Assembly (NCBI GenBank): GCA_023411555.1
Contig: JAEYOQ010000041.1
Span: 1 to 64,000 of the forward strand
Source: Bacillota bacterium
GTDB lineage: Bacteria > Bacillota > Clostridia > Lachnospirales > Lachnospiraceae
Length of the DNA stretch: 64,000 nt
Reading direction: 5' to 3'
Part shown: positions 52,421 to 60,538 of the stretch, one piece after another
How the letters are laid out: each line of letters starts with the position of its first letter
Numbering within the stretch: the first letter of the stretch is position 1
Program-made: the position numbers and the translations under genes
The notes under the pieces: model-generated
The model's input: the letters and a program-made list of their open reading frames with translations, nothing else
What the model was told of the DNA's origin: nothing
Database searches by the model: none

Positions 52421-52830
52421 AATCCTGCTCGAAAGAGCAGGATTTTTTGCTTGAATGATCTTCTCAAGCAAGGTTGCGAAGCAACGATTTCTTAACGAGC
52501 AATTTGCTGAAAGCAAATTGTGAGTCTAGGGAAGAGAAAGACTAGATATCCCCTGCTCGAAAGAGCAGGATTTTTTTGCTTGGATGATCTTCTCAAGCAA
52601 GGTTGCGAAGCAACGATTTCTTAACGAGCAATTTGCTGAAGGCAAATTGTGAGTTTAGGCAAGAGAAAGACCAGGGATCCTGCTCGAAAGAGCAGGATTT
52701 TTTTGCTTGAATGATCTTCTCAAGCAAGGTTGCGAAGCAACGATTTCTTAACGAGCAATTTGCTGAAAGCAAATTGTGAGTTTAGGCAAGAGAAAGACTA
52801 GATATCCTGCTTCAAAGAGCAGGATTTTTC
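52421..52830. repeat. Tandem array of 127-128-bp units, each carrying an intrinsic terminator
   Basis: TCCTGCTCGAAAGAGCAGGA plus a T-run recurs at about 52423, 52551 and 52678. A fourth, slightly altered stem (TCCTGCTTCAAAGAGCAGGA) is at 52805. Between terminators each unit repeats GGTTGCGAAGCAACG and CAATTTGCTGAA-GCAAATTG hairpins with few mismatches. Four terminators in series follow rplL. Confidence 0.9.
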
Positions 52831-52919
52831 TATTTTGTGTTCTACGATGCAACAATCTCTTGAGGGTTTATCCTCACTGCTAAGTTTAATATAGTAACAA
52901 GCTTCAGGAGGGAAAGAGC

Positions 52920-53777
52920 ATGAATTCAACGGAATTAATCTTATACAAAAACATACAGCAGGTAGAAATGCAGGATAATGAAAGCTTATTGGAGATGGTA
53001 ACAGAGTGGCATACTATTTATGAAAACCGGAACCTGATCAAGGAGCCGATCAGCTTTCCCGTCTATCTGAATTACGAGAAATATGGGAATGGAATACATC
53101 GTTATCTTGGAAGTATATCAGAGTATCTGAAGGGGGCAGGGCTGATCCCCTTTGAAGGAAGAGAGAGCTATATTGAGCTTAATATGGAGTATAAAGAAGG
53201 AACAGACCATCCCTCACTAATCAGGCTGATGCGCTTTATAGAGGAAAAGGATGCGGGTGAGACCTTTCGGGGGATCGTATTGTTACATATTGATGAATGG
53301 TGTGAGAAGGAATATCGTCTGGAGGATAAGCGGTTCTTGGCAATACTACAGTATCTGGAGGAACGACGGTCAGACCTGATGATCATCCTTCAGACCTCTG
53401 TGGAGGGCAATGCCCAGTTGCTGGAGAAAATATTGCAGCAATATTTTAATATACGAATTGTCAATAGCGTACCTCTTTCTATAGACAATTTTACCGGGAT
53501 TATTGAAGATAACCTGCAGCTGTCGGGGTTTCGGTTGACAGAGGATGCGAGGCTATCGATCATAGGCATCGGAAGAAAATTGATGGGTATCGAGGATATT
53601 GACAGCTACAGACAGATCAAATTAATCCTTGAGGACATTATGTTCGAATATATTAAAAACCCAACCTTACCGGATCGGATCATTACATGTCAGCACCTAA
53701 AGCACTCTATCCGCAAGACCGATGATATAGTACGGAGGAAGGAACGGAATAGTATAGGATTTGATATTCATCGTTAA
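52920..53777 (+). CDS. Degenerate AAA+-like protein of unknown function
   Basis: The 285-residue protein reads as an AAA+ fold that has lost Walker A: KYGNGIHRYLGSISEYLKGAG sits where a P-loop would be. A Walker B-like IVLLHIDEW and a sensor-like LMIILQTS follow, then a helical lid (LTEDARLSIIGIGRKLMGIEDI). It probably does not hydrolyse ATP and may be an adaptor. This is inference from pattern only. GGAGGGAAAGAGC precedes the ATG. It lies 37 nt before the VirD4-like gene and is likely co-transcribed. Confidence 0.35.
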   Translation: MNSTELILYKNIQQVEMQDNESLLEMVTEWHTIYENRNLIKEPISFPVYLNYEKYGNGIHRYLGSISEYLKGAGLIPFEGRESYIELNMEYKEGTDHPSLIRLMRFIEEKDAGETFRGIVLLHIDEWCEKEYRLEDKRFLAILQYLEERRSDLMIILQTSVEGNAQLLEKILQQYFNIRIVNSVPLSIDNFTGIIEDNLQLSGFRLTEDARLSIIGIGRKLMGIEDIDSYRQIKLILEDIMFEYIKNPTLPDRIITCQHLKHSIRKTDDIVRRKERNSIGFDIHR

Positions 53778-53814
53778 GTCATAGCCTGGAAGTTATAAAA
53801 AGGAGGATGTATTC

Positions 53815-55176
53815 ATGTTGTATCAGGAATATAAAGTAGAAAAATGCTATGGAGCAGAATTTGCCAAGGAAGAGATGATAAAGAGCTCACTGACCAGAAT
53901 CGATCTGTCATCAGAGAGCTATGAGAAGGGCGGAATACCGATTATCACCAAAGAAAATGAGGCTTACATTGATACGGAGGATAATCATACCCTAGTGTTC
54001 GGGTCGACAGGTTCCAAAAAGTCAAGACTGTTTGCAATGCCGTTGATTCAAATCCTAATGAAGGCAGGGGAATCCTTTGTTGTAACAGATCCCAAGGGAG
54101 AATTATATGACAGAACAGCCAATGCGGTGAGGGACCAGGGCTATCAATGTATGGTAATGAACTTCCGTGATCTAAAGCATAGTGATTGCTGGAACCCCAT
54201 AAGGCTTGCCAGCCTTTTCCTACAGGAGGGTGAAGAAGAGAAGGCTTATGAGGCCCTTTATGATTTTATACAGGCCTTGAGTGAGAGTGTGCGTAATGAA
54301 AAGGATCCTTATTGGGAAAATGCAGCCAAGAATATCCTCCATGGACTACTGATTATCCTGCTCGAGAATGCACCGCTAGAAAAGCAAAATATTAAGAGCC
54401 TTTTGCAGATGGTAGAGGAAATCCATCAAAAGGACAGTATATATAAGGATGACATTGATGAACTGACAACAAACTCCCTTGCTCTTTCAAAGCTTAGAAT
54501 TCTTAAGAATAATTCCGAAAGGACAGTAGGAAGTGTCCTAGCTATTGTAGATGCTATGATGAATGTGTTTCTGACCCAGCCAAGGCTTACTGAGGTACTG
54601 TCTGCTGATCGCATCAGCTTAAGAGAGTGCGAAGGAAAGAAGACGGCGATTTATCTTATCCTACCGGATGAACGAACTACTTATCACTTCATTGCCAGTA
54701 TGTTCATCAAGCAATATTATGAGATGTTAATCATAGAAGCACAGAAAAATAAGAACAAGCAGCTGGGAATACGTATGAATTTCATTCTGGATGAGTTCTC
54801 TAACCTGCCTAAGATATCAGATATGCCTGCGATGATTACTGCAGCAAGAAGCAGAAATATACGTTTTTATCTTTTTATCCAAAGCCAGCATCAGCTGGTA
54901 GCCAAATATGGGGGCGATGCACATACCCTTAAGGGTAATTGCAATAACTGGATATTTCTAAACAGTAGGGAAAGAGAGCTCTTGGAGGAACTCGTTGTCC
55001 TTTGCGGGGAATGTATTTATGAAAACAATATCCGAAGAAGTCTAATTAGTGTTAGTGATCTCCAGCAGTTCAGTAAGGACAAAGGAGAGGCCTTGGTTAT
55101 GATTGGCAGGAATGCTCCTTATATCACCAGGCTATATGATGTTGATGAGTATCCATGGGGGAGGATCCTAATATAA
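53815..55176 (+). CDS. VirD4/TraG-like ATPase (orphan type IV coupling protein homologue)
   Basis: The 453-residue protein has a VirD4/TraG core. It has a P-loop region VFGSTGSKKSR (residues 61-71), FVVTDPKGELYDRTANAVRDQGYQ, Walker B NFILDEFSNLP, and the TraG motif AARSRNIRFYLFIQSQHQL. The P-loop has Lys at the position of the usual Gly before the invariant Lys. N-terminal membrane helices of coupling proteins are missing. No relaxase or type IV secretion gene is nearby. It could be a remnant of an integrated element or a repurposed DNA/protein pump. Confidence 0.7.
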   Translation: MLYQEYKVEKCYGAEFAKEEMIKSSLTRIDLSSESYEKGGIPIITKENEAYIDTEDNHTLVFGSTGSKKSRLFAMPLIQILMKAGESFVVTDPKGELYDRTANAVRDQGYQCMVMNFRDLKHSDCWNPIRLASLFLQEGEEEKAYEALYDFIQALSESVRNEKDPYWENAAKNILHGLLIILLENAPLEKQNIKSLLQMVEEIHQKDSIYKDDIDELTTNSLALSKLRILKNNSERTVGSVLAIVDAMMNVFLTQPRLTEVLSADRISLRECEGKKTAIYLILPDERTTYHFIASMFIKQYYEMLIIEAQKNKNKQLGIRMNFILDEFSNLPKISDMPAMITAARSRNIRFYLFIQSQHQLVAKYGGDAHTLKGNCNNWIFLNSRERELLEELVVLCGECIYENNIRRSLISVSDLQQFSKDKGEALVMIGRNAPYITRLYDVDEYPWGRILI

Positions 55177-55217
55177 AGTTCATGCTTAAATAATTCATTA
55201 TCATAAGAACATTTCCG

Positions 55218-55245
55218 ATTTCCCTGCTAATTACAGTAGGGAAAC
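55218..55245. terminator. Convergent hairpin between the VirD4-like and CHAT genes
   Basis: TTTCCCT pairs with AGGGAAA across GCTAATTACAGT at the 3' ends of both convergent genes. The T-run is weak. Confidence 0.35.
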
Positions 55246-57801
55246 CGGTTTTCCTATCAGCTGGAAGCCTGCCCAGTAGTAAGGATGCTCAAAGGGAATA
55301 TATTCATCATTTTGAAAGGAATAAGCTTGTACAGCCTCCGATAGCTCCAGGGAAGTAGTAGTCATCAGTAATTCCTGCCAGTAGTGCTTCCATTCGAGAA
55401 CAGTTCTGGTTCGCATAATCTGCTTTGTGTTCTTTAGTGCTTGATAGGTATCAAGCTGCATGGTGATAAGGCATTCATAGAAAATTCTTATAAAAAGCAT
55501 ACCAGCGAAATCGTGAATACTCCACAGGCTGAGTAACAGACTACGGCAACCGGCAAGAAAGAAGCCTCGTCGTAAACCAAAGATACCCTCATTTCCTCTG
55601 CCCTCGCCCAGACCGGAATAGCAGGCGGATAAAATGCAGAGCTTTACCTCAGATAGAGGTAAAGAAGAGATTTCATCAGCTGTTAAGGGATATTCATCCG
55701 CAAGAAATAAACCGCATGTTTTCATCGGATTACTGTTAATATCCGATGTAGTTGGCTGTGTGCTATCAAGGTAAACTGTATTGCGGAAAAAGCCGTGGGC
55801 TGCAATATGTAGAAGGGGAATCTGCAGATTAGATCGGTATAGCAAATCGATGGATGCTTCTCTACCATGATAAACCCTTGCCTGTAATAGTTCTCCGGCG
55901 GATTCTGTCTCCAGGGCTGCAAAGGGGAGATCGGGAAGTCGGTACACATGAGGATTGCCAAGGATTAGGGAATGAGAAAGTATGCTATCACTATCACTCT
56001 GTGTGGGAGAGGTTATTGCCAGCTCTCGCCCAATGTTTAAATAGGTAATCTGATAAAGGTCTCCCAGCTCCGTTGTAGAATCTATGGTGAGAGCTTCAAA
56101 GGGGATATAATACAGGTCCCCTACCGGAGCCATGATAAGCCCATTGATATTACTAAGATATTTTTTAATCGGAAGGATAAGCTTACGTCTTAGCTTTGAT
56201 TTCAGGTCAGAAATTTCCGGCTCTGTGAGTGGGGCTCCACTGAAATCCTGAAGATAATCCTGGTATTTCTGAAGCAGTTCTTTGATTTCACCCTCTGTAC
56301 CAAGCCGCAGATAATCGACCTGTTCATGAGACACGATAAAAATATCATAGTAGGCTTCATTCAAGGTACGGGATAGGACATATTCCAGCAATATAACATC
56401 CTTAGGTATCTGCCTTTGGAGATCCATGACCCTTATGAGACTGCGATGTTTTAAGGCCTTAATATCCGGGTACTGTCTCAGGAGATAGGAGCCCTCAAGA
56501 GAGATACCCTTTGTATTCAGATAGAATTCATACAGCTGGTCAGAGGGAAGGCAAGCGTTACTCTTTTTAAGCTCCTCGGATAAGAGAGCACCCAGGCATA
56601 GGGAGATATGATATTCCAATGCGTTCAGATGGTTATAGACCAGCTCTTCCTTATAATGAGAGAAGATATGTTCAATTTCCTTCAGATAATAGCTACAGAC
56701 CCTTGAGAAGTCCTTCTGCATCCCGGCATAGTCACTAAGCTCATGATAGAGAGCCATACGCAGGGACAACCCCTTGTCCCCAATGCCCTTACTAAGAGCC
56801 AGACTTTCTTCGTATTGTCCTTGGGATGCCAGTGCTACTGCCAGGTTAAAACAATGTAATTTCAGATAATCATTACTGATGGTATCCGATAGGTTTGTGA
56901 TCCAGGATAAGCGGAGGGGGAGGTCCTTTTGAAAGCCGGTCGAGTAGGCCACCGCGAAATGAATGGTGTCCACGCAGGCGGCAAGGTCCGGATAATTACT
57001 GTAATCGGCATACTGATATGGCTCCATTAGACGAAGTGCTTCCGGGAAGTTATGGTTCCTGGCATATAGCTCAGCAAGGTTTAGGTCAATGGCAGACCGG
57101 ATATAATAATCCAGATCCTCAGGACTGGGGATAATCTGAAGAATGTTCTGCAGAATCTGAATGCCTGTTTCGCTATTATTTAGCTTTCCATAGGAGGAGG
57201 CTAGTAAAATTGCATTCAGGATTCCCATACGGGTAATTTGGTACATGTTTTGATATAACATGGATAGAAAAGGATCTTCATGATCCTCTGACTCTGTCTC
57301 CTCCAAGGCCATCCATAACTCATTAGTAGTAAGGCAGGAATCAATGCAGCTATAATAATCCTCGCATCGATACAAATAGCGGGAAAGAAAATAGTGATAC
57401 TGATATAATATGGCCGGATTATCTGCGTATGATTGACTTAAGGACTGATGAGCCTCTTCAATCAGTAGCTTAGCTTCTGTCAGCATACCCTTGTTCATAT
57501 ATAATTCGCTGCTGTCATATTGATGGAGAGCATAATAGAAGGGTGCTTGTATCCCGAATATCTTGTAGATAGTGGACTTAACCAGAGGTTCCAGTGATTG
57601 ATATTCCTCCAGATTACCACTGAGAGAAGCCAGGGTCTGTAATAAGGTGATGCAGTCAAGATATTCAAAGATACGCTCGGGACAGTTAGAGAGATATCCG
57701 GCAGCCCTAGTGGCATTCTCCTTCGCAAGGACCAAGTTGCCCATGGCATGAGCCTCTTTGGCAGATTGTAAATAATGATAACCTAGATTAGTATTGGACA
57801 T
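55231..57801 (-). CDS. TPR-CHAT domain protease (caspase-like)
   Basis: The protein has about 856 residues. The first 450 are helical TPR-like repeats (SAKEAHAMGNLVLAKENATRA and similar). The C-terminal CHAT domain has LILGNPHVYRLPDLPFAALETE, catalytic His669 in LLHIAAHGFF, and Cys727 in LSACYSGLGEGRGNEGIFGLRRGFFLAGC. CHAT proteases are caspase relatives often used in bacterial conflict and cell-death systems, with TPRs sensing a partner. ATG 57801 follows AGGAG; GTG 57807 overlaps it. It is divergent from a sigma-like gene and faces a Hsp70/TPR cluster, suggesting one system. Confidence 0.85.
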   Translation of the reverse strand: MSNTNLGYHYLQSAKEAHAMGNLVLAKENATRAAGYLSNCPERIFEYLDCITLLQTLASLSGNLEEYQSLEPLVKSTIYKIFGIQAPFYYALHQYDSSELYMNKGMLTEAKLLIEEAHQSLSQSYADNPAILYQYHYFLSRYLYRCEDYYSCIDSCLTTNELWMALEETESEDHEDPFLSMLYQNMYQITRMGILNAILLASSYGKLNNSETGIQILQNILQIIPSPEDLDYYIRSAIDLNLAELYARNHNFPEALRLMEPYQYADYSNYPDLAACVDTIHFAVAYSTGFQKDLPLRLSWITNLSDTISNDYLKLHCFNLAVALASQGQYEESLALSKGIGDKGLSLRMALYHELSDYAGMQKDFSRVCSYYLKEIEHIFSHYKEELVYNHLNALEYHISLCLGALLSEELKKSNACLPSDQLYEFYLNTKGISLEGSYLLRQYPDIKALKHRSLIRVMDLQRQIPKDVILLEYVLSRTLNEAYYDIFIVSHEQVDYLRLGTEGEIKELLQKYQDYLQDFSGAPLTEPEISDLKSKLRRKLILPIKKYLSNINGLIMAPVGDLYYIPFEALTIDSTTELGDLYQITYLNIGRELAITSPTQSDSDSILSHSLILGNPHVYRLPDLPFAALETESAGELLQARVYHGREASIDLLYRSNLQIPLLHIAAHGFFRNTVYLDSTQPTTSDINSNPMKTCGLFLADEYPLTADEISSLPLSEVKLCILSACYSGLGEGRGNEGIFGLRRGFFLAGCRSLLLSLWSIHDFAGMLFIRIFYECLITMQLDTYQALKNTKQIMRTRTVLEWKHYWQELLMTTTSLELSEAVQAYSFQNDEYIPFEHPYYWAGFQLIGKPVSLL

Positions 57802-57866
57802 AAACACTCCTACTGTTGGTCATTGTTGTAGTTTGATCCCATGGAGGACTTCGAAGTTCTTCCCAT

Positions 57867-57966
57867 GGAAATATGTATTTTGTATTTCACATAGATATCC
57901 CTATCTGCATCTTCGATGCAGGACAAAACACTGGGAAATATGTATTGTATATTTCACATTGATATC
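57867..57966. repeat. Pair of 33-bp direct repeats in the CHAT/sigma divergent promoter region
   Basis: GGAAATATGTATTTTGTATT and GGAAATATGTATTGTATATT start near-identical 33-bp units at 57867 and 57934, both ending CACATWGATATC. The remaining divergent spacer (57802-58139) shows no gene. The repeats could bind the sigma-like or another regulator. Confidence 0.6.
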
Positions 57967-58139
57967 TTAAAGCATAATTCGCTAAAAGACAATAAAACCT
58001 TGTAATAACCAGCATATAATGATAAAATTTCCATAATGCATGCGAGACAGTTTACACTTATAAGACGGCAGGCACAAAGTTGGTGTGTGAAATATTCTTT
58101 TCAATAATTCACACTATGATGTATTTATGAGGTGGTTAA

Positions 58140-58982
58140 GTGATTGATTATGAGCTGCTGAAACAGGAGATAGAGAAGGAATATGAAAGCATCGAAACGG
58201 GCATTCAAAAGGATAAAAACCGCTTGTTCGAGCTTTTGAATCAATATATCAGAAGGACAGTTGAGGTAAATGTAAGAAACGGTGGACAAGCAGCTCCGGA
58301 GGATGTGGAGGAGGTTCTTCAGACGACGATGCTTGTCATCTTGGAATCCGGTTTAAGTAATTATAAAAAGCAGGGTAAAAGCTTTGCCGGTTATTGCTGC
58401 ATGATTGCCAGAAATAAAGCCATCGATTACATAAAAAAGCGTAGACGTGATATGATTGCTATGATTGCTATCGATCAGGATAAGGATTACAACGAGGATG
58501 ACAAAATTGATTACTTGATGTACTATCAAGCAAAGGAACGGGTAAAGACTCCTGAGAACAGGATATTATCTCTGGAATCTCAGCTGGAACATATCAGAAT
58601 GCTAAAGCGTTTTGTGGACATGCTTATGAATCAGAGGGAGAAGGCATATAAGACTGTAGGATGCTGCTATACCATTGTATTGTTTCAACTCTTGAATCCC
58701 AAGACCAAGGAATTAAGTTCCCCCGCCTGGGCCTTCGAGGAGTTGAAGGACAATACGATTCAGCTTAGTGCGGATCGCTTTATTCATGAGTTTAATAGAC
58801 GGGTCAAGCTTGGCAGGATATCCTGGGGTAGTAACTTTCTGGATAGTATGGAGACAGAAGAGAATGGAATTATGATCTGTGATATGATCTTCGGAGATCG
58901 ATTTAAGCGTAAGGACTTAGAGAATTGGAGCTTACGATTTCGGAATAAGCTGAAGGATGAGATCTGTTATGAGTTTGATTAA
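58140..58982 (+). CDS. Sigma-70-like factor (region 2 with atypical C-terminus)
   Basis: The 280-residue protein resembles sigma region 2 at residues 54-105 (PEDVEEVLQTTMLVILESGLSNYKKQGKSFAGYCCMIARNKAIDYIKKRRRDM). The last 130 residues do not show a clear region 4 helix-turn-helix. It may be a divergent ECF-like factor or a sigma-derived regulator. GTG 58140 follows GAGGTGG. The next gene, 14 nt downstream, encodes a zinc-finger protein of anti-sigma appearance. Divergent from the CHAT gene, it probably controls the cluster (inference). Confidence 0.6.
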   Translation: MIDYELLKQEIEKEYESIETGIQKDKNRLFELLNQYIRRTVEVNVRNGGQAAPEDVEEVLQTTMLVILESGLSNYKKQGKSFAGYCCMIARNKAIDYIKKRRRDMIAMIAIDQDKDYNEDDKIDYLMYYQAKERVKTPENRILSLESQLEHIRMLKRFVDMLMNQREKAYKTVGCCYTIVLFQLLNPKTKELSSPAWAFEELKDNTIQLSADRFIHEFNRRVKLGRISWGSNFLDSMETEENGIMICDMIFGDRFKRKDLENWSLRFRNKLKDEICYEFD

Positions 58983-58996
58983 GGAGTGGGATAACT

Positions 58997-59713
58997 GTGG
59001 AGCACTTAAACTATGAGATGATAAGAGAATATATCGACATGCAGGAATACTCCTATGACAATGCAGACGAGTTCGAGCGGATATCCGAGCATCTGATGGA
59101 GTGTGATCAATGTACTGCTATGTACGAGAGGATGCTATATATTAGTCAAATAGTAGATAATTTTTCACTTCAGGAGTATGAGGGGTATTTGTCCTTGGAG
59201 CAGGCACTATTAGACCGATACCAAGTGGAGAAGCTTCTTGTGAAGGTGGCCGGAAGCTCTGTGGAAAAGAGATTAATAGAGTGGCTTTCGAAAAGATGGA
59301 AAGGAATTGAAAGCAGCATCAAGATACACCTGAAGGACGAGAAATATAATAAGCTCAGTGGTATGCTTCAAAATACTATGAATCAGCGGTCCTTATTCAA
59401 TACCCTGGAGCCGGTACCTGCTATGGCAGTTCGAGGAGATACGAAGGCAAAGTCATCGAAGAATTTATCCAGTCTGTTGGTATCACCAGACAGCAAGGAT
59501 ACAAGAATAATCTTAGATGGTAATCAGATGCAGCTGTTGGTACAGCTAGAGTATCAGTCTTCCTATCAGGATAAACCTCCGGTTGGAATTCTGATTGGAG
59601 CAAGCAAGGAGCTGGAACCTTTGATACAGCCTGCAGAATTTAAGGAGGGCTTATATCAAATCAGCTTCATGGATTTACAGCCTGGAGAATATAATTTTTA
59701 TCTGGACATCTAG
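58997..59713 (+). CDS. Putative zinc-finger anti-sigma-like protein
   Basis: The 238-residue protein has an N-terminal His-x3-Cys-x2-Cys motif (HLMECDQC, residues 32-39) like zinc-containing anti-sigma (ZAS) domains. A helical middle follows, and then a beta-rich C-terminal domain (RIILDGNQMQLLVQLEYQ, then LYQISFMDLQPGEYNFYLDI). No membrane helix is seen. Pairing with the sigma-like gene 14 nt upstream supports a regulator pair. GTG 58997 is preceded by AAGGAGTGGG. Confidence 0.5.
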   Translation: MEHLNYEMIREYIDMQEYSYDNADEFERISEHLMECDQCTAMYERMLYISQIVDNFSLQEYEGYLSLEQALLDRYQVEKLLVKVAGSSVEKRLIEWLSKRWKGIESSIKIHLKDEKYNKLSGMLQNTMNQRSLFNTLEPVPAMAVRGDTKAKSSKNLSSLLVSPDSKDTRIILDGNQMQLLVQLEYQSSYQDKPPVGILIGASKELEPLIQPAEFKEGLYQISFMDLQPGEYNFYLDI

Positions 59714-59815
59714 TGGGGATGTCGTACTACACGAACAGCGCCCATGATACACCTCTCGTGATTCTTAGTGATGTCTATCACAAGGGAAGTTTTAATAAAA
59801 TAAATCAACAAAAAT

Positions 59816-59870
59816 AGAGTGTGACGATTAATCCAAAGGGATTGATGGTTACACTCTAATTTTTTTATTT
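59816..59870 (+). terminator. Intrinsic terminator after the sigma/anti-sigma-like pair
   Basis: AGAGTGT...TAATCC pairs with GGATT...ACACTCT and is followed by TAATTTTTTTATTTTT. The rest of 59714-60002 holds an AT-rich promoter-like stretch (TTAATATAGT near 59900). Confidence 0.8.
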
Positions 59871-60002
59871 TTATTTGAGGGTTTCCTTCTTTACAAAGAT
59901 TAATATAGTACAAGCAAGTAAAACCGCTGGAGACTATGCTGAAGTACCCATGAAGGAAGCTAGCAGCAGAAGTAACTAATAGAAAAAGAAAGGGAGTTAA
60001 TT

Positions 60003-60512
60003 ATGAAGAAGAATTTGTTTTACGTTGCATTAATCATTATCTTTTCAGCAGTCTTAGGAGGCTGCAATATCAAAGTTCCGGAGCCCTTAAGTCCGGAGGG
60101 GTTTCAGCAGGTCTTCACGACCATAGAAGGGGAGACGATGGAGCTGAGTACAGATCTTTTTACGGATCAAGCAGCAAGGCTTTTGCTTGGTAGAATGCAT
60201 GATGTGAACATTGTGTATTACCAGATGGAGACGGAAGAGGATGCTGGGGAGCTTTTCAATACCATACGTGAGGAATTGATACAGAAGGATGATGCAACAA
60301 CCAAAGCGGAAAGTTCCACTGTATATCGGACGAGAGGCAGCGGAGGTAGTTATTTCTTAAAGCATGACCGTAATGTCGTTCTTTTGGGAACAGGCTTTGA
60401 GGATGATGACGAGGAACTCAGATATCTATTCTATAAGCTGGGTTATTATAAATACGATACTACATATTTCAAGAATCAAGTAGAAGTATATGAGCAGACA
60501 TTTGGTTACTAA
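60003..60512 (+). CDS. Small lipoprotein of unknown function
   Basis: The 169-residue protein has a lipobox VLGGC (Cys20) after a hydrophobic signal, so it should be surface-anchored. The rest is acidic with no recognised domain (MELSTDLFTDQAARLLLGRMHDVN, then YFLKHDRNVVLLGTGFEDDDEELRYLFY). It may sense an envelope state for the neighbouring Hsp70/TPR proteins, but that is speculation. AAGGGAGTTAATT precedes the ATG. It lies 26 nt before the DnaK-like gene. Confidence 0.55.
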   Translation: MKKNLFYVALIIIFSAVLGGCNIKVPEPLSPEGFQQVFTTIEGETMELSTDLFTDQAARLLLGRMHDVNIVYYQMETEEDAGELFNTIREELIQKDDATTKAESSTVYRTRGSGGSYFLKHDRNVVLLGTGFEDDDEELRYLFYKLGYYKYDTTYFKNQVEVYEQTFGY

Positions 60513-60538
60513 TAGGTACCGGTAGAGGAGTAAGGGCT

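Noticed and set aside
52055..52516. 153-codon reverse-strand frame across rplL
   Set aside because: It is antisense to rplL and reflects the Ala/Glu-rich codon pattern of that gene.
52421..52830. CRISPR array
   Set aside because: Units are 127 bp, nearly identical throughout, and built on terminator hairpins; there are no variable spacers or cas genes.
53815..55176. Integrative conjugative element
   Set aside because: Only one coupling-protein-like gene is present; no relaxase, type IV secretion, integrase or att repeats were found around it.
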